64,000 nucleotides of DNA. Origin: Variovorax sp. OK212 (lineage in GTDB: Bacteria; Pseudomonadota; Gammaproteobacteria; Burkholderiales; Burkholderiaceae_C). The notes beneath the pieces were generated by a model. It saw only the letters and a list, made by a program, of their open reading frames with translations. It was not told the origin of the DNA and did not search any database. The stretch covers positions 232,602 to 296,601 of the forward strand of contig NZ_FOLP01000008.1 in NCBI RefSeq assembly GCF_900112425.1, written 5' to 3'. The position numbers and the translations under genes are program-made. Shown piece after piece: positions 51,597-61,142 of the stretch (the first letter of the stretch is position 1; each line of letters starts with the position of its first letter).

Positions 51597-52580
51597 ATGA
51601 GCAAACAATTCAAATTCAGCATCAAGAGCATTGTTTTCGATGAAAACTATCACCCATCGGACAATACGCGCGTAACCACCAATTTTGCCAATTTGGCTCG
51701 CGGAAGCAGCCGCCAGGAGAACTTGCGCAAAACATTGAGGATGATCGACAATCGCTTCAACAGCTTGGCGCATTGGGACAATCCGGCGGGCGATCGCTAT
51801 TCTGTCGAACTTGAAATTGTTTCCGCCGAGATGAATATCGATGCCGAGAGCGGCAATGACGTATTTCCTTTGATCGAGATACTGAAAACGAACATCATCG
51901 ACAAAAAAACCAGCAAGCGCATCGATGGTATTGCCGGAAACAATTTTTCTTCGTACGTGCGCGATTACGACTTCAGCGTACGGCTCCCAGAGCACAACAT
52001 CGACAGATCCGAGTTCAGCGCCCCAGCCGATTTCGGCGACTTGCATGGAAAGCTGTTCAAGCATTTCTTGAACTCGGATGCTTACCAGGAGTGCTTCGAT
52101 AAACCACCGGTCATCTGCATCAGCGCCTCAAGCAGCAAGACCTACCATCGGACTGAAAATCGGCATCCCATCCTGGGCGCCGAGTATCAGCAGAATGAAC
52201 TTTCCTCGACGGACCAATATTTCGCAAAAATGGGTTTGCGGGTTCGCCTTTTCATGCCGCCAAACAGCGTTGCACCTTTGGCTTTTTACTTCGTCGGCGA
52301 TTTGCTGGGCGACTACACTGATCTTGAGCTTATCGGCACCATCAGCACGATGGAAACCTTTCAAAAGATATATCGGCCCGAGATCTACAACGCCAACTCT
52401 GCAGCGGGGAGTTTCTACCAACCCAGCTTGAAGAATGCGGATTACTCATTGACTCAAATTGTCTATGATCGAGAAGAGCGTGGCCAGTTGGCTGTCAAGC
52501 AGGGCAAGTTCACGGAAGAGCACTTCATCAAACCGTACAAGAGCGTCCTTGAACAATGGGCTGCCAATTTCGTGCTCTGA
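51597..52580 (+). CDS. mesX: DUF1852 protein, MesX-type partner of MesD methionine synthase
   Basis: 327 residues matching DUF1852 (SIKSIVFDENYHPSDNTRVTT in part; TNFANLARG; YDFSVRLPEHNID; RVRLFMPPNS). In aerobic bacteria this family is needed together with oxygen for MesD, a methionine synthase independent of methyl-folate and cobalamin. The immediately following gene encodes such a synthase. Local GC is about 40-50% in the lines I counted, far below the neighbours, suggesting separate origin or different codon constraint. The methyl donor and chemistry are not known to me. Confidence 0.9.
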   Translation: MSKQFKFSIKSIVFDENYHPSDNTRVTTNFANLARGSSRQENLRKTLRMIDNRFNSLAHWDNPAGDRYSVELEIVSAEMNIDAESGNDVFPLIEILKTNIIDKKTSKRIDGIAGNNFSSYVRDYDFSVRLPEHNIDRSEFSAPADFGDLHGKLFKHFLNSDAYQECFDKPPVICISASSSKTYHRTENRHPILGAEYQQNELSSTDQYFAKMGLRVRLFMPPNSVAPLAFYFVGDLLGDYTDLELIGTISTMETFQKIYRPEIYNANSAAGSFYQPSLKNADYSLTQIVYDREERGQLAVKQGKFTEEHFIKPYKSVLEQWAANFVL

Positions 52581-52606
52581 CCAACCAAAACATACAGACC
52601 AACTTT

Positions 52607-53716
52607 ATGAAAAAACCATTGCCCGCCTCGTCGATCACGTCCGCCTCGGCCTCCCCACCATCGAGCGCTGTCAGCCAGCTGTTTGAATCCTCCATCGCGG
52701 GCAGTCTGCCGAAGCCGGCCTGGCTGGCCGAAACCAACAAGCTCTGGCCGCAATGGATGGCCGAAGGCGACGCGCTGCGCCAGGCCAAGGCCGACGCGAC
52801 CCTGCTGTGGATCAAGGCGCAGGAAGACGCGGGCCTGGACATCGTGGGCGACGGCGAGCAGTCGCGCCAGCACTTCGTGCACGGCTTCCTCGAACAGGTC
52901 GAGGGCATCGACTTCGAGCACAAGGTGAAGATGGGTATCCGGGACAACCGCTACGACGCGATGGTGCCGCAGGTGGTCTCCGCGCTGCGCCTCAAGGGCC
53001 GTGTGCATGCCTTCGAGGCACAGCTGGCGCGCGCGCACACGAAGAAGAAGCTGAAGTTCACCCTGCCCGGCCCGATGACCATCGTCGACACCGTGGCGGA
53101 CCGCTTCTACGGCGGCAATGCCGAAGGAAGGATCAAGATGGCCTTCGCGTTTGCCGAACTGCTCAACCAGGAAGCCCTCGCGCTGCAGGCCGACGGCGTG
53201 GACATCATCCAGTTCGACGAACCCGCGTTCAACGTCTACATGAAGGACGCCGCTGACTGGGGCGTGCAGGCGCTCGAGCGCGCGGCGCAGGGACTCACCT
53301 GCACGACGGCCGTGCACATCTGCTACGGCTACGGCATCAAGGCCAACACCGACTGGAAAAGCACGCTGGGCGAGGAATGGCGCCAGTACGAGGCGGTGTT
53401 CCCGGCGCTGGCAAGAAGCAGCATCGACCAGGTGAGCCTGGAATGCATCCACTCCCACGTGCCGCCCGACCTCATGAAGCTGCTGGCCGGTAAGGACGTG
53501 ATGGTCGGTGTGATCGACGTGGCCAGCGACGTGGTGGAAACGCCCGAGGAAGTGGCCGACGCCATCGGCCGGGCGCTGGAATTCGTGCCGAAGGAGCGCC
53601 TGTTCCCGTGCACGAATTGCGGGCTGGCGCCGATGGGGCGGGATGTGGCGTGGCGCAAGCTGCAGGCGCTGGCAGAGGGAACAAGGCTGGCACGGGAACG
53701 GCTGACCGCAGCTTGA
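52607..53716 (+). CDS. mesD: Folate-domain-less methionine synthase, MesD-type (MetE C-terminal-like)
   Basis: A 369-residue protein corresponding only to the catalytic C-terminal half of MetE (full MetE is about 750 residues). The zinc/homocysteine ligands fit H237 and C239 (VHICYGYG), E279 (VSLECIHS) and C338 (CTNCGL); QFDEPAF at 202-208 is also conserved. Lacking the folate-binding N-terminal half, it should use another methyl source. The adjacent DUF1852 gene identifies the MesD type. The first 25 residues are a Ser/Ala-rich lead. ATG 52607 has no strong ribosome binding site; coupling to the upstream gene is likely. Confidence 0.9.
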   Translation: MKKPLPASSITSASASPPSSAVSQLFESSIAGSLPKPAWLAETNKLWPQWMAEGDALRQAKADATLLWIKAQEDAGLDIVGDGEQSRQHFVHGFLEQVEGIDFEHKVKMGIRDNRYDAMVPQVVSALRLKGRVHAFEAQLARAHTKKKLKFTLPGPMTIVDTVADRFYGGNAEGRIKMAFAFAELLNQEALALQADGVDIIQFDEPAFNVYMKDAADWGVQALERAAQGLTCTTAVHICYGYGIKANTDWKSTLGEEWRQYEAVFPALARSSIDQVSLECIHSHVPPDLMKLLAGKDVMVGVIDVASDVVETPEEVADAIGRALEFVPKERLFPCTNCGLAPMGRDVAWRKLQALAEGTRLARERLTAA

Positions 53717-54044
53717 TTCTGAAGAGCTCCCTCGCTCCATTCCGAAGATCGCGCGTCGACGCGATGCGCGACGTTTCAGCCCGCCCGTGCACGACCGGCT
53801 GAAACTGGCCTGTACCTGTCGTGGACGGCGTTGCGCCGAACGACAGCAGTTGGCCGATTGAACACGGAACTGGAGGGCACCAGCCAACATCGGCTTGTGG
53901 CCCGACCATGCGACCATGGGCGAACCGCGGCCGGCATCGCTTGGCCCTGAGCGGTCGCCCGCATCTCCGGGTTCAATGGCCAGCCCTGCCACATTGGCTG
54001 GCTCTCCAAAGCCATCAACTCCCCGTTCCCCGTAGGGCCTGAAG
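53717..54044. other. Intergenic region, convergent genes
   Basis: 328 bases between the converging mesD-like and diguanylate cyclase genes. I see no gene, RNA or convincing terminator hairpin here. Confidence 0.5.
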
Positions 54045-55226
54045 TCATGCAGCGATGCTGCACAGAGCGGCTCCCGCCACCTTGACTTGGTTGCGCCCGG
54101 CCGATTTGCCGTCGTAGAGCGCCGCGTCGGCTTCTTTCAAGGCATTCACGAGAGCATCCGCGCCCGTGAAGGCGTGCGAAATCCCGAGCGTGATCGTGCA
54201 ATGCAGCGGGTGGTCGACCCCTTCGACAACGGTTGCCGCGTTTTCAATGGCCGTGCGCAAGCGTTCCGCCAGCTGCGTGACGCCGCGAACCTCGGTGTTC
54301 ATGCAGACGACGACGAATTCTTCTCCGCCGATGCGCACCGTCAAATCGCCCTCGCGCACGTGGGTGCGCAGAACATCCGCCACACGGCACAGCACCTGGT
54401 CCCCCGCTTGGTGACCGTAGCGGTCGTTGATGCGCTTGAAGTGGTCCACGTCGGCCATCACCAGATAGGCCGAGACGGCCCCGCGCGCTCTGAAATACCG
54501 TTGCAGCGCCTCCTTCAGTCCGCGGCGATTGAGCAACTTCGTCAGGGGGTCGCGCGCGGCCACGTCGCGCAACTCGTCGGTCAACTGGCGCAACACCAAC
54601 CAGATGATCGATGGCGGCAGCACGGTGGCCAGGAACGACATATAGACATAGAACACGAGCTGAAAATTTCCGCCCATGCGCAACGCGTCCAGCCCCATGC
54701 CCAGAAGGTTCACGAACTTGACTGCATTGAGAAGACAGATGCCGCTGATCAGCACCGCGAAAAATATCATCTCGCCGTACAGGTCTCGGGCGAACGTGAG
54801 CACGCCATAAATCACGGTGACGGCCATGACCAGGAACAGCAGCGCCGACATGCCGGAGAGCATGGCGTATCGGGCGACCGGGCCGAAGCTCCATTCCACC
54901 AGCACCTGCGCCACGGTGTAGATGCCCGCCATTGCAAGCAGCGGTCGCCACAAGGGGACGGATCGGCCAAAGAACCGCATGGCGCCCAGCCAATACGCCA
55001 CCGGCGCGGCGAGCGTGAGCGTGTGATTGCCGACGCTCATCAAACTCCAGGCGGGGCCTCCTTCGGCAAATTGCAGTGCATATGCCAAACCCAGCAACAG
55101 GTTGCCCATCGCAAAGAAGTCCATGCCCATCTTGTTGCCGTGCAGGCGCTTGCTGATGAGAAAGAACATCGCCGAGAAGCACAACAGGTGTGCGCACAGC
55201 ATGCCGATGAGAATGGTTGAGACCAT
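54045..55226 (-). CDS. Membrane-bound diguanylate cyclase (GGDEF)
   Basis: 393 residues: six to seven membrane segments in residues 3-215, then a GGDEF domain. RDPLTKLLNRRGL opens the domain (about 225), DVDHFKRINDRYGH is at 259-272, the active site is RIGGEEF with GGEEF at 300-304, and a product-inhibition RxxD (REGD) is at 291-294, the standard five residues upstream. It should therefore make cyclic di-GMP under feedback control, signalling from a membrane sensor. ATG 55226 is chosen; the upstream 29 codons of the open frame are not hydrophobic and lack family character. No EAL domain is present. Confidence 0.93.
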   Translation of the reverse strand: MVSTILIGMLCAHLLCFSAMFFLISKRLHGNKMGMDFFAMGNLLLGLAYALQFAEGGPAWSLMSVGNHTLTLAAPVAYWLGAMRFFGRSVPLWRPLLAMAGIYTVAQVLVEWSFGPVARYAMLSGMSALLFLVMAVTVIYGVLTFARDLYGEMIFFAVLISGICLLNAVKFVNLLGMGLDALRMGGNFQLVFYVYMSFLATVLPPSIIWLVLRQLTDELRDVAARDPLTKLLNRRGLKEALQRYFRARGAVSAYLVMADVDHFKRINDRYGHQAGDQVLCRVADVLRTHVREGDLTVRIGGEEFVVVCMNTEVRGVTQLAERLRTAIENAATVVEGVDHPLHCTITLGISHAFTGADALVNALKEADAALYDGKSAGRNQVKVAGAALCSIAA

Positions 55227-55810
55227 GTTGATGCCGAGAGAAGGGGCAGAAGAACTGGCTCGGAAGGCCAGGTGACATCGAACCGGCGCTGAGCGGAAGG
55301 CCCTGGCAGCCACTGCCAGCAGGAGGTTCGACGGCTCGACGCCCGGTGTCCGAATGTGGCGGTATTGTGCCGCTTGCGAACGAAAGTTTCAGTTTCCCGG
55401 AAGCAGCCGCTGCTGCGGACGACTTGAGGATGAATGGTGCAAGCCCGTGCCTCGACGGGAGACCATCATGGAAACTGCGGGAAGTGCCACACCGTGATGC
55501 ACCCGAAGACCCGGTGCCCGGATCGGTTCGCGGTGGCGGCGTCCAACCGAGACGCTCTACAGGCGTGAATCAAGCGTACTGAATCGACACCGGATGATTT
55601 CCGCTTCTCCAGCAGGTTTCACGGCACGCCCCGCGGCAGAACGGAACGGCCAGCGCCACAGCCGCGCTCACCGTGCGCAGGGCATCGGGTGTGCCCCGCA
55701 GCGAAAGAAGAAGGAGGGGCGCAGCCCCGGCGGACATTCGCGCGGGGGAGCACCCGGTGTCCGGTGCACGCGCGCCGAACAACGGCGGTGCACAGAACAA
55801 AAGCAAAGGA
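55227..55810. other. Intergenic region
   Basis: About 580 bases upstream of the diguanylate cyclase gene and downstream of the dehydrogenase gene at 55811. It was checked for a cobalamin riboswitch because of short similar-looking motifs at 55430-55530, but the conserved boxes are not in order. No gene supported. Confidence 0.4.
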
Positions 55811-56701
55811 TCAGCGCAGCGCTTCGACCAGATCCAGCACCATCCGGTCGCCACCGAACTTCTCGACACCCTGCGTCAGCAGCGCATCGACAGCCAGCGC
55901 AATGCCGTGGCCGGAAGACGACTGCTCCGCCATGTCGTTGTAGTACCCCAGGTCCTTCTTGGCATTGGCCATCGAGAACTTCAGCGAATCGGTGCTGCCC
56001 GTCAGCAGCTTGGGCTTGACGCGTTCCAGCGCCACGCCGTTGCCGCCGCCCTTGGCCAGCACATCGACAAACACGTCGGGCGCGACACCCGCGCGTTGCG
56101 CGCAGGCCGCGGCCTCGCACAGCAACGCCACCGTGCCCAGCGACACGAAGTTGTGCAGCAGCTTCATTGCATGGCCGGCACCGATGGCACCCACGTGCGT
56201 GACGTTCTCGGCAAAGCAGCGCAGCAGCGGCAGGCACGACGCCAGCACTTCCGTGTCGCCACCCACCAGCAGGTTCAACCGGCCTTCGGCCGCTTCCTTG
56301 GCGGTGCGGGTCATTGGCGAATCGATGAACTTGCCGCCCTTGGCGCTCACGGCCTCGGCCACCTTGGCGGTGGAGGCCGGCACGGCCGTCGAGCAGTCGA
56401 TCACCACCGTGCCGGGGCGCAGCGTGCTCAGCGCACCGGTGTCGCCCAGCATCACGGCCTCGACCTGCGGCGTGCCCGTGACGCACAGGATCAGCACGTC
56501 GACCTGCGCGGCCAGCGTGGCCACGTCCTTCACCGACGTGGCGCCGGCCTTCAGCAGGTCGTCGATCGGCTGGTTGCCCGCGTGCTCCAGCACGGTCAGC
56601 TTGTGGCCGTGCTTGACGATGTTGCTGGCAATGCCGTGGCCCATCAGGCCGACGCCGACGAGGCCGACGTTGCGCGGCGTTTGTTTTTCAGTGGTGGTCA
56701 T
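55811..56701 (-). CDS. NAD(P)-dependent oxidoreductase, 3-hydroxyisobutyrate dehydrogenase family
   Basis: 296 residues of the beta-hydroxyacid dehydrogenase family. The Rossmann GVGLMG is at 16-21 (NVGLVGVGLMGHGIA), the substrate-binding DSPMTRTAKEAAEG at about 127-140, and catalytic K180 in GAGHAMKLLHNF. Members oxidise 3-hydroxyisobutyrate, tartronate semialdehyde or related beta-hydroxy acids. It ends the minus-strand operon and lies 9 bases after the aldehyde dehydrogenase gene. A hydroxy acid to semialdehyde to acid sequence is therefore plausible. Confidence 0.92.
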   Translation of the reverse strand: MTTTEKQTPRNVGLVGVGLMGHGIASNIVKHGHKLTVLEHAGNQPIDDLLKAGATSVKDVATLAAQVDVLILCVTGTPQVEAVMLGDTGALSTLRPGTVVIDCSTAVPASTAKVAEAVSAKGGKFIDSPMTRTAKEAAEGRLNLLVGGDTEVLASCLPLLRCFAENVTHVGAIGAGHAMKLLHNFVSLGTVALLCEAAACAQRAGVAPDVFVDVLAKGGGNGVALERVKPKLLTGSTDSLKFSMANAKKDLGYYNDMAEQSSSGHGIALAVDALLTQGVEKFGGDRMVLDLVEALR

Positions 56702-56710
56702 GGGTGAGTG

Positions 56711-58159
56711 TCATCCGTGCTTGATTGCGATGGTCTTGAGGGTCGTGAATCCGAGCAGGGCCTCGAAGCCCTTCTCGCGGCCGAAGCCGCTGGATTTCAC
56801 GCCGCCGAAGGGCAGTTCTACACCACCCGCCGCACCGTAATTGTTCACGAAGACCTGCCCGCAGTGCAGCTTGTGCGCCATGCGCAGCTGGCGCGCGCCG
56901 TCGCGCGTCCACACGCCGGCCACCAGGCCGAAGTCCGTGCCGTTGGCCAGGCGCACCGCCTCGGCCTCGTCGGCGAAGGGCATCACGGCCAGCACCGGGC
57001 CGAAGACCTCGCGCTGCGCCAGGTCGCTGTCGTGCGGCACGTCGCGGAACAGCACGGCCTCTTGATAGAAGCCGGTGGCCGAGGCGTTGGGCGACACCGT
57101 GCCGCGCGCCGCCACCTTCATGCCGCTCGCCTCTGCCGTGGCGACCATGTCGCGCACTTGGCGGAACTGCTTTTCGTTGATGAGCGGGCCCATGTCCAGG
57201 TCTTCGGCGGGTGTGCCCGCGCGCACGGCCGTGAAGCGCTTGGCCAGCCGCTGCACCACCTCTTCATAGACCGACTGTTCCACCAGCACGCGGCTGCCCG
57301 CCGAGCAGGTCTGGCCCGCGTTCTGGATGATGGCGTTGACCAGCACCGGCTCCGCTGCGTCCAGGTCGGCGTCGGCAAACACGATCTGCGGCGACTTGCC
57401 GCCCAGCTCCAGCGTCACCGGGCAGTGGCGCTCGGCCGCGGCCAGGCCCACGCTGCGCCCGGTCATGGTCGAGCCGGTGAAAGAGATGTGGTCGATGCCC
57501 GGGTGCGCGCACAGCGCCGCGCCGGCTTCCTTGCCGTAGCCCGTCACCACGTTCAGCGCGCCGGCCGGAAAGCCCACCTCGGTCGCGATCTCCGCCAGGC
57601 GCAGCAGCGAGAGGCTGGCGTCTTCCGCCGGCTTCACCACGCAGGCATTGCCCGCGGCCAGCGAGGCGCCCACGCTGCGGCCCGCGATCTGCATCGGGTA
57701 GTTCCAGGGAACGATGTGGCCCGTCACGCCGTGCGGGTTGCGCACGGTCAGCACGGTGTAGCCGCGCTCGTAGGGCAGGGTGTCGCCGTGCAGCTTGTCG
57801 CAGGCGCCGGCGTAGTACTCCATGTAGCGGGCCAGCGCGGTGGCGTCGTTGCGCGCCACGCGCAGCGCCTTGCCGGTGTCGCGCGCTTCGAGCTGGGCCA
57901 GCTCTTCATGGTGTTCCATGACGGCGGCGCCGAGCTTGGCGAGCAGCCGGCCGCGCTGCAGCGCGGTCATCGCGCCCCAGGGGCCGTCGAAGTTCTCGCC
58001 CATGGCCTGGCGCGCGGCGCGCACGGCGGTGTCGACGTCGGCGGCCGTGCCGCGCGCGATCTCGCCAAATTTCTGGCCGTCGCTCGGGTCGATCACGTCG
58101 ATGGTGGCGTTGCCGTCGGACGCCACGTGGCGCCCGTCGATGTAGTGGGTTGCGTTCAT
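56711..58159 (-). CDS. Aldehyde dehydrogenase family protein
   Basis: 482 residues with all ALDH landmarks: N153 in PWNYP, FTGSTMTGR at 227-235, general base E251 in LELGGKSP and nucleophile C285 in GQTCSAG. ATG 58159 has a clear AAGGAG site nine bases upstream, so the open frame beyond it (to 58312) is excluded. It oxidises an aldehyde to the acid with NAD(P)+. In the operon it lies between the amidase and the beta-hydroxyacid dehydrogenase, suggesting a shared pathway from amide to acid. Confidence 0.94.
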   Translation of the reverse strand: MNATHYIDGRHVASDGNATIDVIDPSDGQKFGEIARGTAADVDTAVRAARQAMGENFDGPWGAMTALQRGRLLAKLGAAVMEHHEELAQLEARDTGKALRVARNDATALARYMEYYAGACDKLHGDTLPYERGYTVLTVRNPHGVTGHIVPWNYPMQIAGRSVGASLAAGNACVVKPAEDASLSLLRLAEIATEVGFPAGALNVVTGYGKEAGAALCAHPGIDHISFTGSTMTGRSVGLAAAERHCPVTLELGGKSPQIVFADADLDAAEPVLVNAIIQNAGQTCSAGSRVLVEQSVYEEVVQRLAKRFTAVRAGTPAEDLDMGPLINEKQFRQVRDMVATAEASGMKVAARGTVSPNASATGFYQEAVLFRDVPHDSDLAQREVFGPVLAVMPFADEAEAVRLANGTDFGLVAGVWTRDGARQLRMAHKLHCGQVFVNNYGAAGGVELPFGGVKSSGFGREKGFEALLGFTTLKTIAIKHG

Positions 58160-58202
58160 GTGATGTGTCTCCTTGCGATCAGCGCCATGGGACGCTGCAA
58201 TG

Positions 58203-59603
58203 TCACTTTGGTTCCGGCCAGGGCTTCTGCGCTTCGCGGATCTGCTCGAAGGCGCGGCTGAACTGCAGCACGCCCAGGTCGTCGAAGCGGCGCCCGGCAA
58301 TCTGCAGGCCAATGGGCAGGCCCTCGGCCGAGTAGCCGCAGTTGATGGACGCGGCCGGTTGCTCCGACATGTTGTACGGCACGGTGAAGCCGATGTGCTC
58401 CAGCGGCCGCATCGGGTCGTTGGTGGGCGAGGCGTGGTCCGCCGGGGCGGGCAGGTTGGGCGACACCGGCGACAGCACGAAGTCGCAGGCCTTGGTGGCG
58501 GCCACCGTGGCCACGCGCGTGGCGATGAACTGGCTGTACGCGTCGAAGATGTGCGCGCCCGAGAACCCGGCCGCGCTCTCGGCCCATTCGCGGATGTACG
58601 GCAGGATCTTCGCGCGCTTTTCCGCGCTCATCGCCTGCATGTCCAGGCACGAGCGCATGCGCCAGAAGTGGTCCATGCCTTCGAGCATCTTCGGCGTCAT
58701 GAAGGCGCCGATTTCTTCCACCTGCGCGCCGGCCGCCTCGATGCGCTTCGCGGCGCGGCGAACGGCTTCGGCAATCTGCGGGTCGAGCGGCAGGCCGCAG
58801 CCCGCGTCCATGTGCAGCGCCACGCGCTTGCCCTTGAGGAACGACGGGTCGACCTCGAAGGCGTTCCAGTCGATCGTCGGCGCGGGCAGTTCCGAGTAGT
58901 CGCGGTCGTCGGGTTGCGCGACCGAGGCCATCATCAGGGCCGAGTCGGCCACCGTGCGCGTCATCGGTCCGGCGCAGCGGCCCATGTAGGGCGTGCTCAG
59001 CGGAATGCGGCCGAAGCTGGGCTTGAGCGTGTAGATGCCGCACCAGCTCGCCGGCAGGCGCAGCGAGCCGCCGATGTCGGTGCCCACGTGCAGCGGGCCG
59101 TAGCCGGCCGCGGCAGCCGCACCGGCGCCCGCGCTGGAGCCGCCGGGCGTGCGCGACAGGTCCCACGGGTTGCGCGAGAGTTCATGAAAGCTCGACAGGC
59201 CCGAGGACAGCATGCCCAGGTCGGGCATGGTGGTCTTGGCGACCAGCACCGTGCCGTCTTCCTTCAGGCGCGCGGCCGGCGGGGAGTCTTGCGTCATCGG
59301 CACCAGGTCGTAGGCGGCGGTGCCCAGCGGCATCGGGTCGCCTTCGGTCGCCAGGTTGTCCTTGATGGTCACGGGCACGCCGTCGAGCGGGCTGCGCGGC
59401 GTGCCGGCCAGCCAGCGCGCCTCGGAGGCGCGCGCCTGTTCGAGCGCCAGCTCGGGGCGGAACAGCCACGTGGCGCGCAGCTCGGGCTCGTAGGCAGCAA
59501 TGCGTTCGTTGACCGAACGCGTCACTTCCACCGGCGACAGTTCCTTGGCCGCATAGGCCGCGCGCAGTTCCTGCACGCTCAGGGCATAGAGGGGCGTTGT
59601 CAT
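58203..59603 (-). CDS. Amidase signature family hydrolase
   Basis: 466 residues with the Ser-cisSer-Lys triad: K81 in PVTIKDNL, S156 in TPGGSSAGA and S180 in GTDIGGSLRLPA. It is distinct from the amidase at 2110 in sequence and length. It lies four bases downstream of the binding-protein gene and 43 bases before the aldehyde dehydrogenase gene. Hydrolysis of an imported amide is the inferred role. Confidence 0.93.
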   Translation of the reverse strand: MTTPLYALSVQELRAAYAAKELSPVEVTRSVNERIAAYEPELRATWLFRPELALEQARASEARWLAGTPRSPLDGVPVTIKDNLATEGDPMPLGTAAYDLVPMTQDSPPAARLKEDGTVLVAKTTMPDLGMLSSGLSSFHELSRNPWDLSRTPGGSSAGAGAAAAAGYGPLHVGTDIGGSLRLPASWCGIYTLKPSFGRIPLSTPYMGRCAGPMTRTVADSALMMASVAQPDDRDYSELPAPTIDWNAFEVDPSFLKGKRVALHMDAGCGLPLDPQIAEAVRRAAKRIEAAGAQVEEIGAFMTPKMLEGMDHFWRMRSCLDMQAMSAEKRAKILPYIREWAESAAGFSGAHIFDAYSQFIATRVATVAATKACDFVLSPVSPNLPAPADHASPTNDPMRPLEHIGFTVPYNMSEQPAASINCGYSAEGLPIGLQIAGRRFDDLGVLQFSRAFEQIREAQKPWPEPK

Positions 59604-59607
59604 CGCA

Positions 59608-61101
59608 TCAACCCCACGAGATGGCGGCCAGGTCGTTCACCACGATCGGCATGCTCGGCCACAGGCCCTTCACTTCCTTGCGCGCGATGGTCGGGAACAC
59701 CGCCTGGTACAGGAAGCCGTTCACCGCGTCGGTGGCCAGCTGGCGCTGGGCCTCGGCCAGCAGGTCGGCGCGGCGCTTCTTGTTCTCTTCGTTCTGGATG
59801 GTGACGAACAGGTCGCGGAACTTCTTGGAGTCGTAGCCCCAGTAGTAGTCAGCCTCGGTGTACTTCACCAGGTCGAAGGGCTCCACGTGCGCGACCATCG
59901 TCAGGTCGAAGTCGTGCGCGCCGCCGAAGGTGCCGCTGAGCCACTGCGCCCACTCGACGTTCTGGATCTTCACGTTGATGCCGATCTGCGCCAGCTGCGC
60001 CGCGATCATCTCGCCGCCTTGCCGCGCATACGAGGGCGGGGGCAGCTGCAGGCGCAGCTCCAGCGGCGTCTTCACGCCGGCTTCGGCCAGCAGCTTCTTC
60101 GCCTTCTCGATGTCGAAGGGGTTCATCGACGTGGTGTCGACGAAGCCCGGCGCGCCCATGGCGTAGTGGCTGCCGATGGGCTTGCCGAAGCCGTCGGCCG
60201 CGCCCTGGATGATCGCGTTGCGGTCGATGGCCGCCAGGATGGCGCGGCGCACGCGCACGTCGTCCAGCGGCTTCTTGCGGTTGTTGATGGTCAGGATCAC
60301 CTTGCCGCGCGTGCCCACCTCGATCACCTGGAAGCGCGGGTTGCCCTTGAACTGCGCCACCGAGCGCGTGCCCGCGCGCGGGAAGATGTCGATGTCGTTG
60401 GCCATCAGCGCGGCCGTCTGCGCCGCCGTGTCCGACATGAAGCGGAACACGAAGCGCTCGGTCTTCGCCAGGTTCGGGTCGCGGTAGGTCGGCGACTTCA
60501 CCAGCGTGCACGAGGCGCCACGCTGCCAGGCGCTGAGCTTGTAGGGGCCCGTGCCCACCGGGGCGGTGGCGTTGGTCTCGGCGCTCTTGGGCTCGACCAG
60601 GCAGGCGGTCGACTGGCCCAGCATGAAGGGCAGGTCGGGGTTGGGCAGCGTGCTGTTCACGCCCACCGTGTGGTCGTCGAGCACCACGGTGCCGATCTCG
60701 CTGAAGAAGCGCTTGTCCTTGTTGGTGCTCTTGGCGCCGCCGGCGCGGTCGAAAGAGAACTTCACCGCGGCCGCGTTGAAGGGCTCGCCGTTCTGGAAGC
60801 GCACGCCCTTGCGCAGCTTGAAGACGAAGGTCTTCATGTCGGGCGACGACGACCAGCTCTCGGCCAGCATCGGCGTGACCGAGCCGTCGGCGTTCACCTT
60901 GGTCAGGGTCTCGAAGATGTTGTATTGCGTGATTTCCGCAATGGCCGATGCGGCGCCGGTCGTCGGGTCCAGGCCCGGCGGTTCGAGCGGCATGCCGATC
61001 GTCAACGTGTTCTTGCCGGCCTGCGCGCGGGCCTCGGGCAAAAAGACACCCGGGATTGCCGCCGCCATGGCGGAAGTCATGAGTGTGCGTCGCTTCAACA
61101 T
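59608..61101 (-). CDS. ABC transporter periplasmic binding protein, SBP family 5 (third operon)
   Basis: 497 residues from ATG 61101, which gives an export signal MLKRRTLMTSAMAAAIPGVF with cleavage near EARAQA; an RR pair precedes the hydrophobic part, so Tat export is possible. Family features: TIGMPLEPPGLDPTTG, LRKGVRFQNGEPFNAAAV, VGTGPYKLSAWQRG, VRRAILAAIDRNAI. The longer open frame to 61275 adds a non-signal-like stretch and is rejected. It lies downstream of the ATPase genes and directly upstream of the amidase gene. Confidence 0.93.
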   Translation of the reverse strand: MLKRRTLMTSAMAAAIPGVFLPEARAQAGKNTLTIGMPLEPPGLDPTTGAASAIAEITQYNIFETLTKVNADGSVTPMLAESWSSSPDMKTFVFKLRKGVRFQNGEPFNAAAVKFSFDRAGGAKSTNKDKRFFSEIGTVVLDDHTVGVNSTLPNPDLPFMLGQSTACLVEPKSAETNATAPVGTGPYKLSAWQRGASCTLVKSPTYRDPNLAKTERFVFRFMSDTAAQTAALMANDIDIFPRAGTRSVAQFKGNPRFQVIEVGTRGKVILTINNRKKPLDDVRVRRAILAAIDRNAIIQGAADGFGKPIGSHYAMGAPGFVDTTSMNPFDIEKAKKLLAEAGVKTPLELRLQLPPPSYARQGGEMIAAQLAQIGINVKIQNVEWAQWLSGTFGGAHDFDLTMVAHVEPFDLVKYTEADYYWGYDSKKFRDLFVTIQNEENKKRRADLLAEAQRQLATDAVNGFLYQAVFPTIARKEVKGLWPSMPIVVNDLAAISWG

Positions 61102-61142
61102 TCGATAGTTCCCTGGAGGTGAGATGAAAAAGAACGCCCGCT

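Noticed and set aside
55430..55560. Possible cobalamin riboswitch
   Set aside because: Some short motifs look similar, but the conserved B12-box order and the pairing elements could not be traced, and no B12 gene follows.
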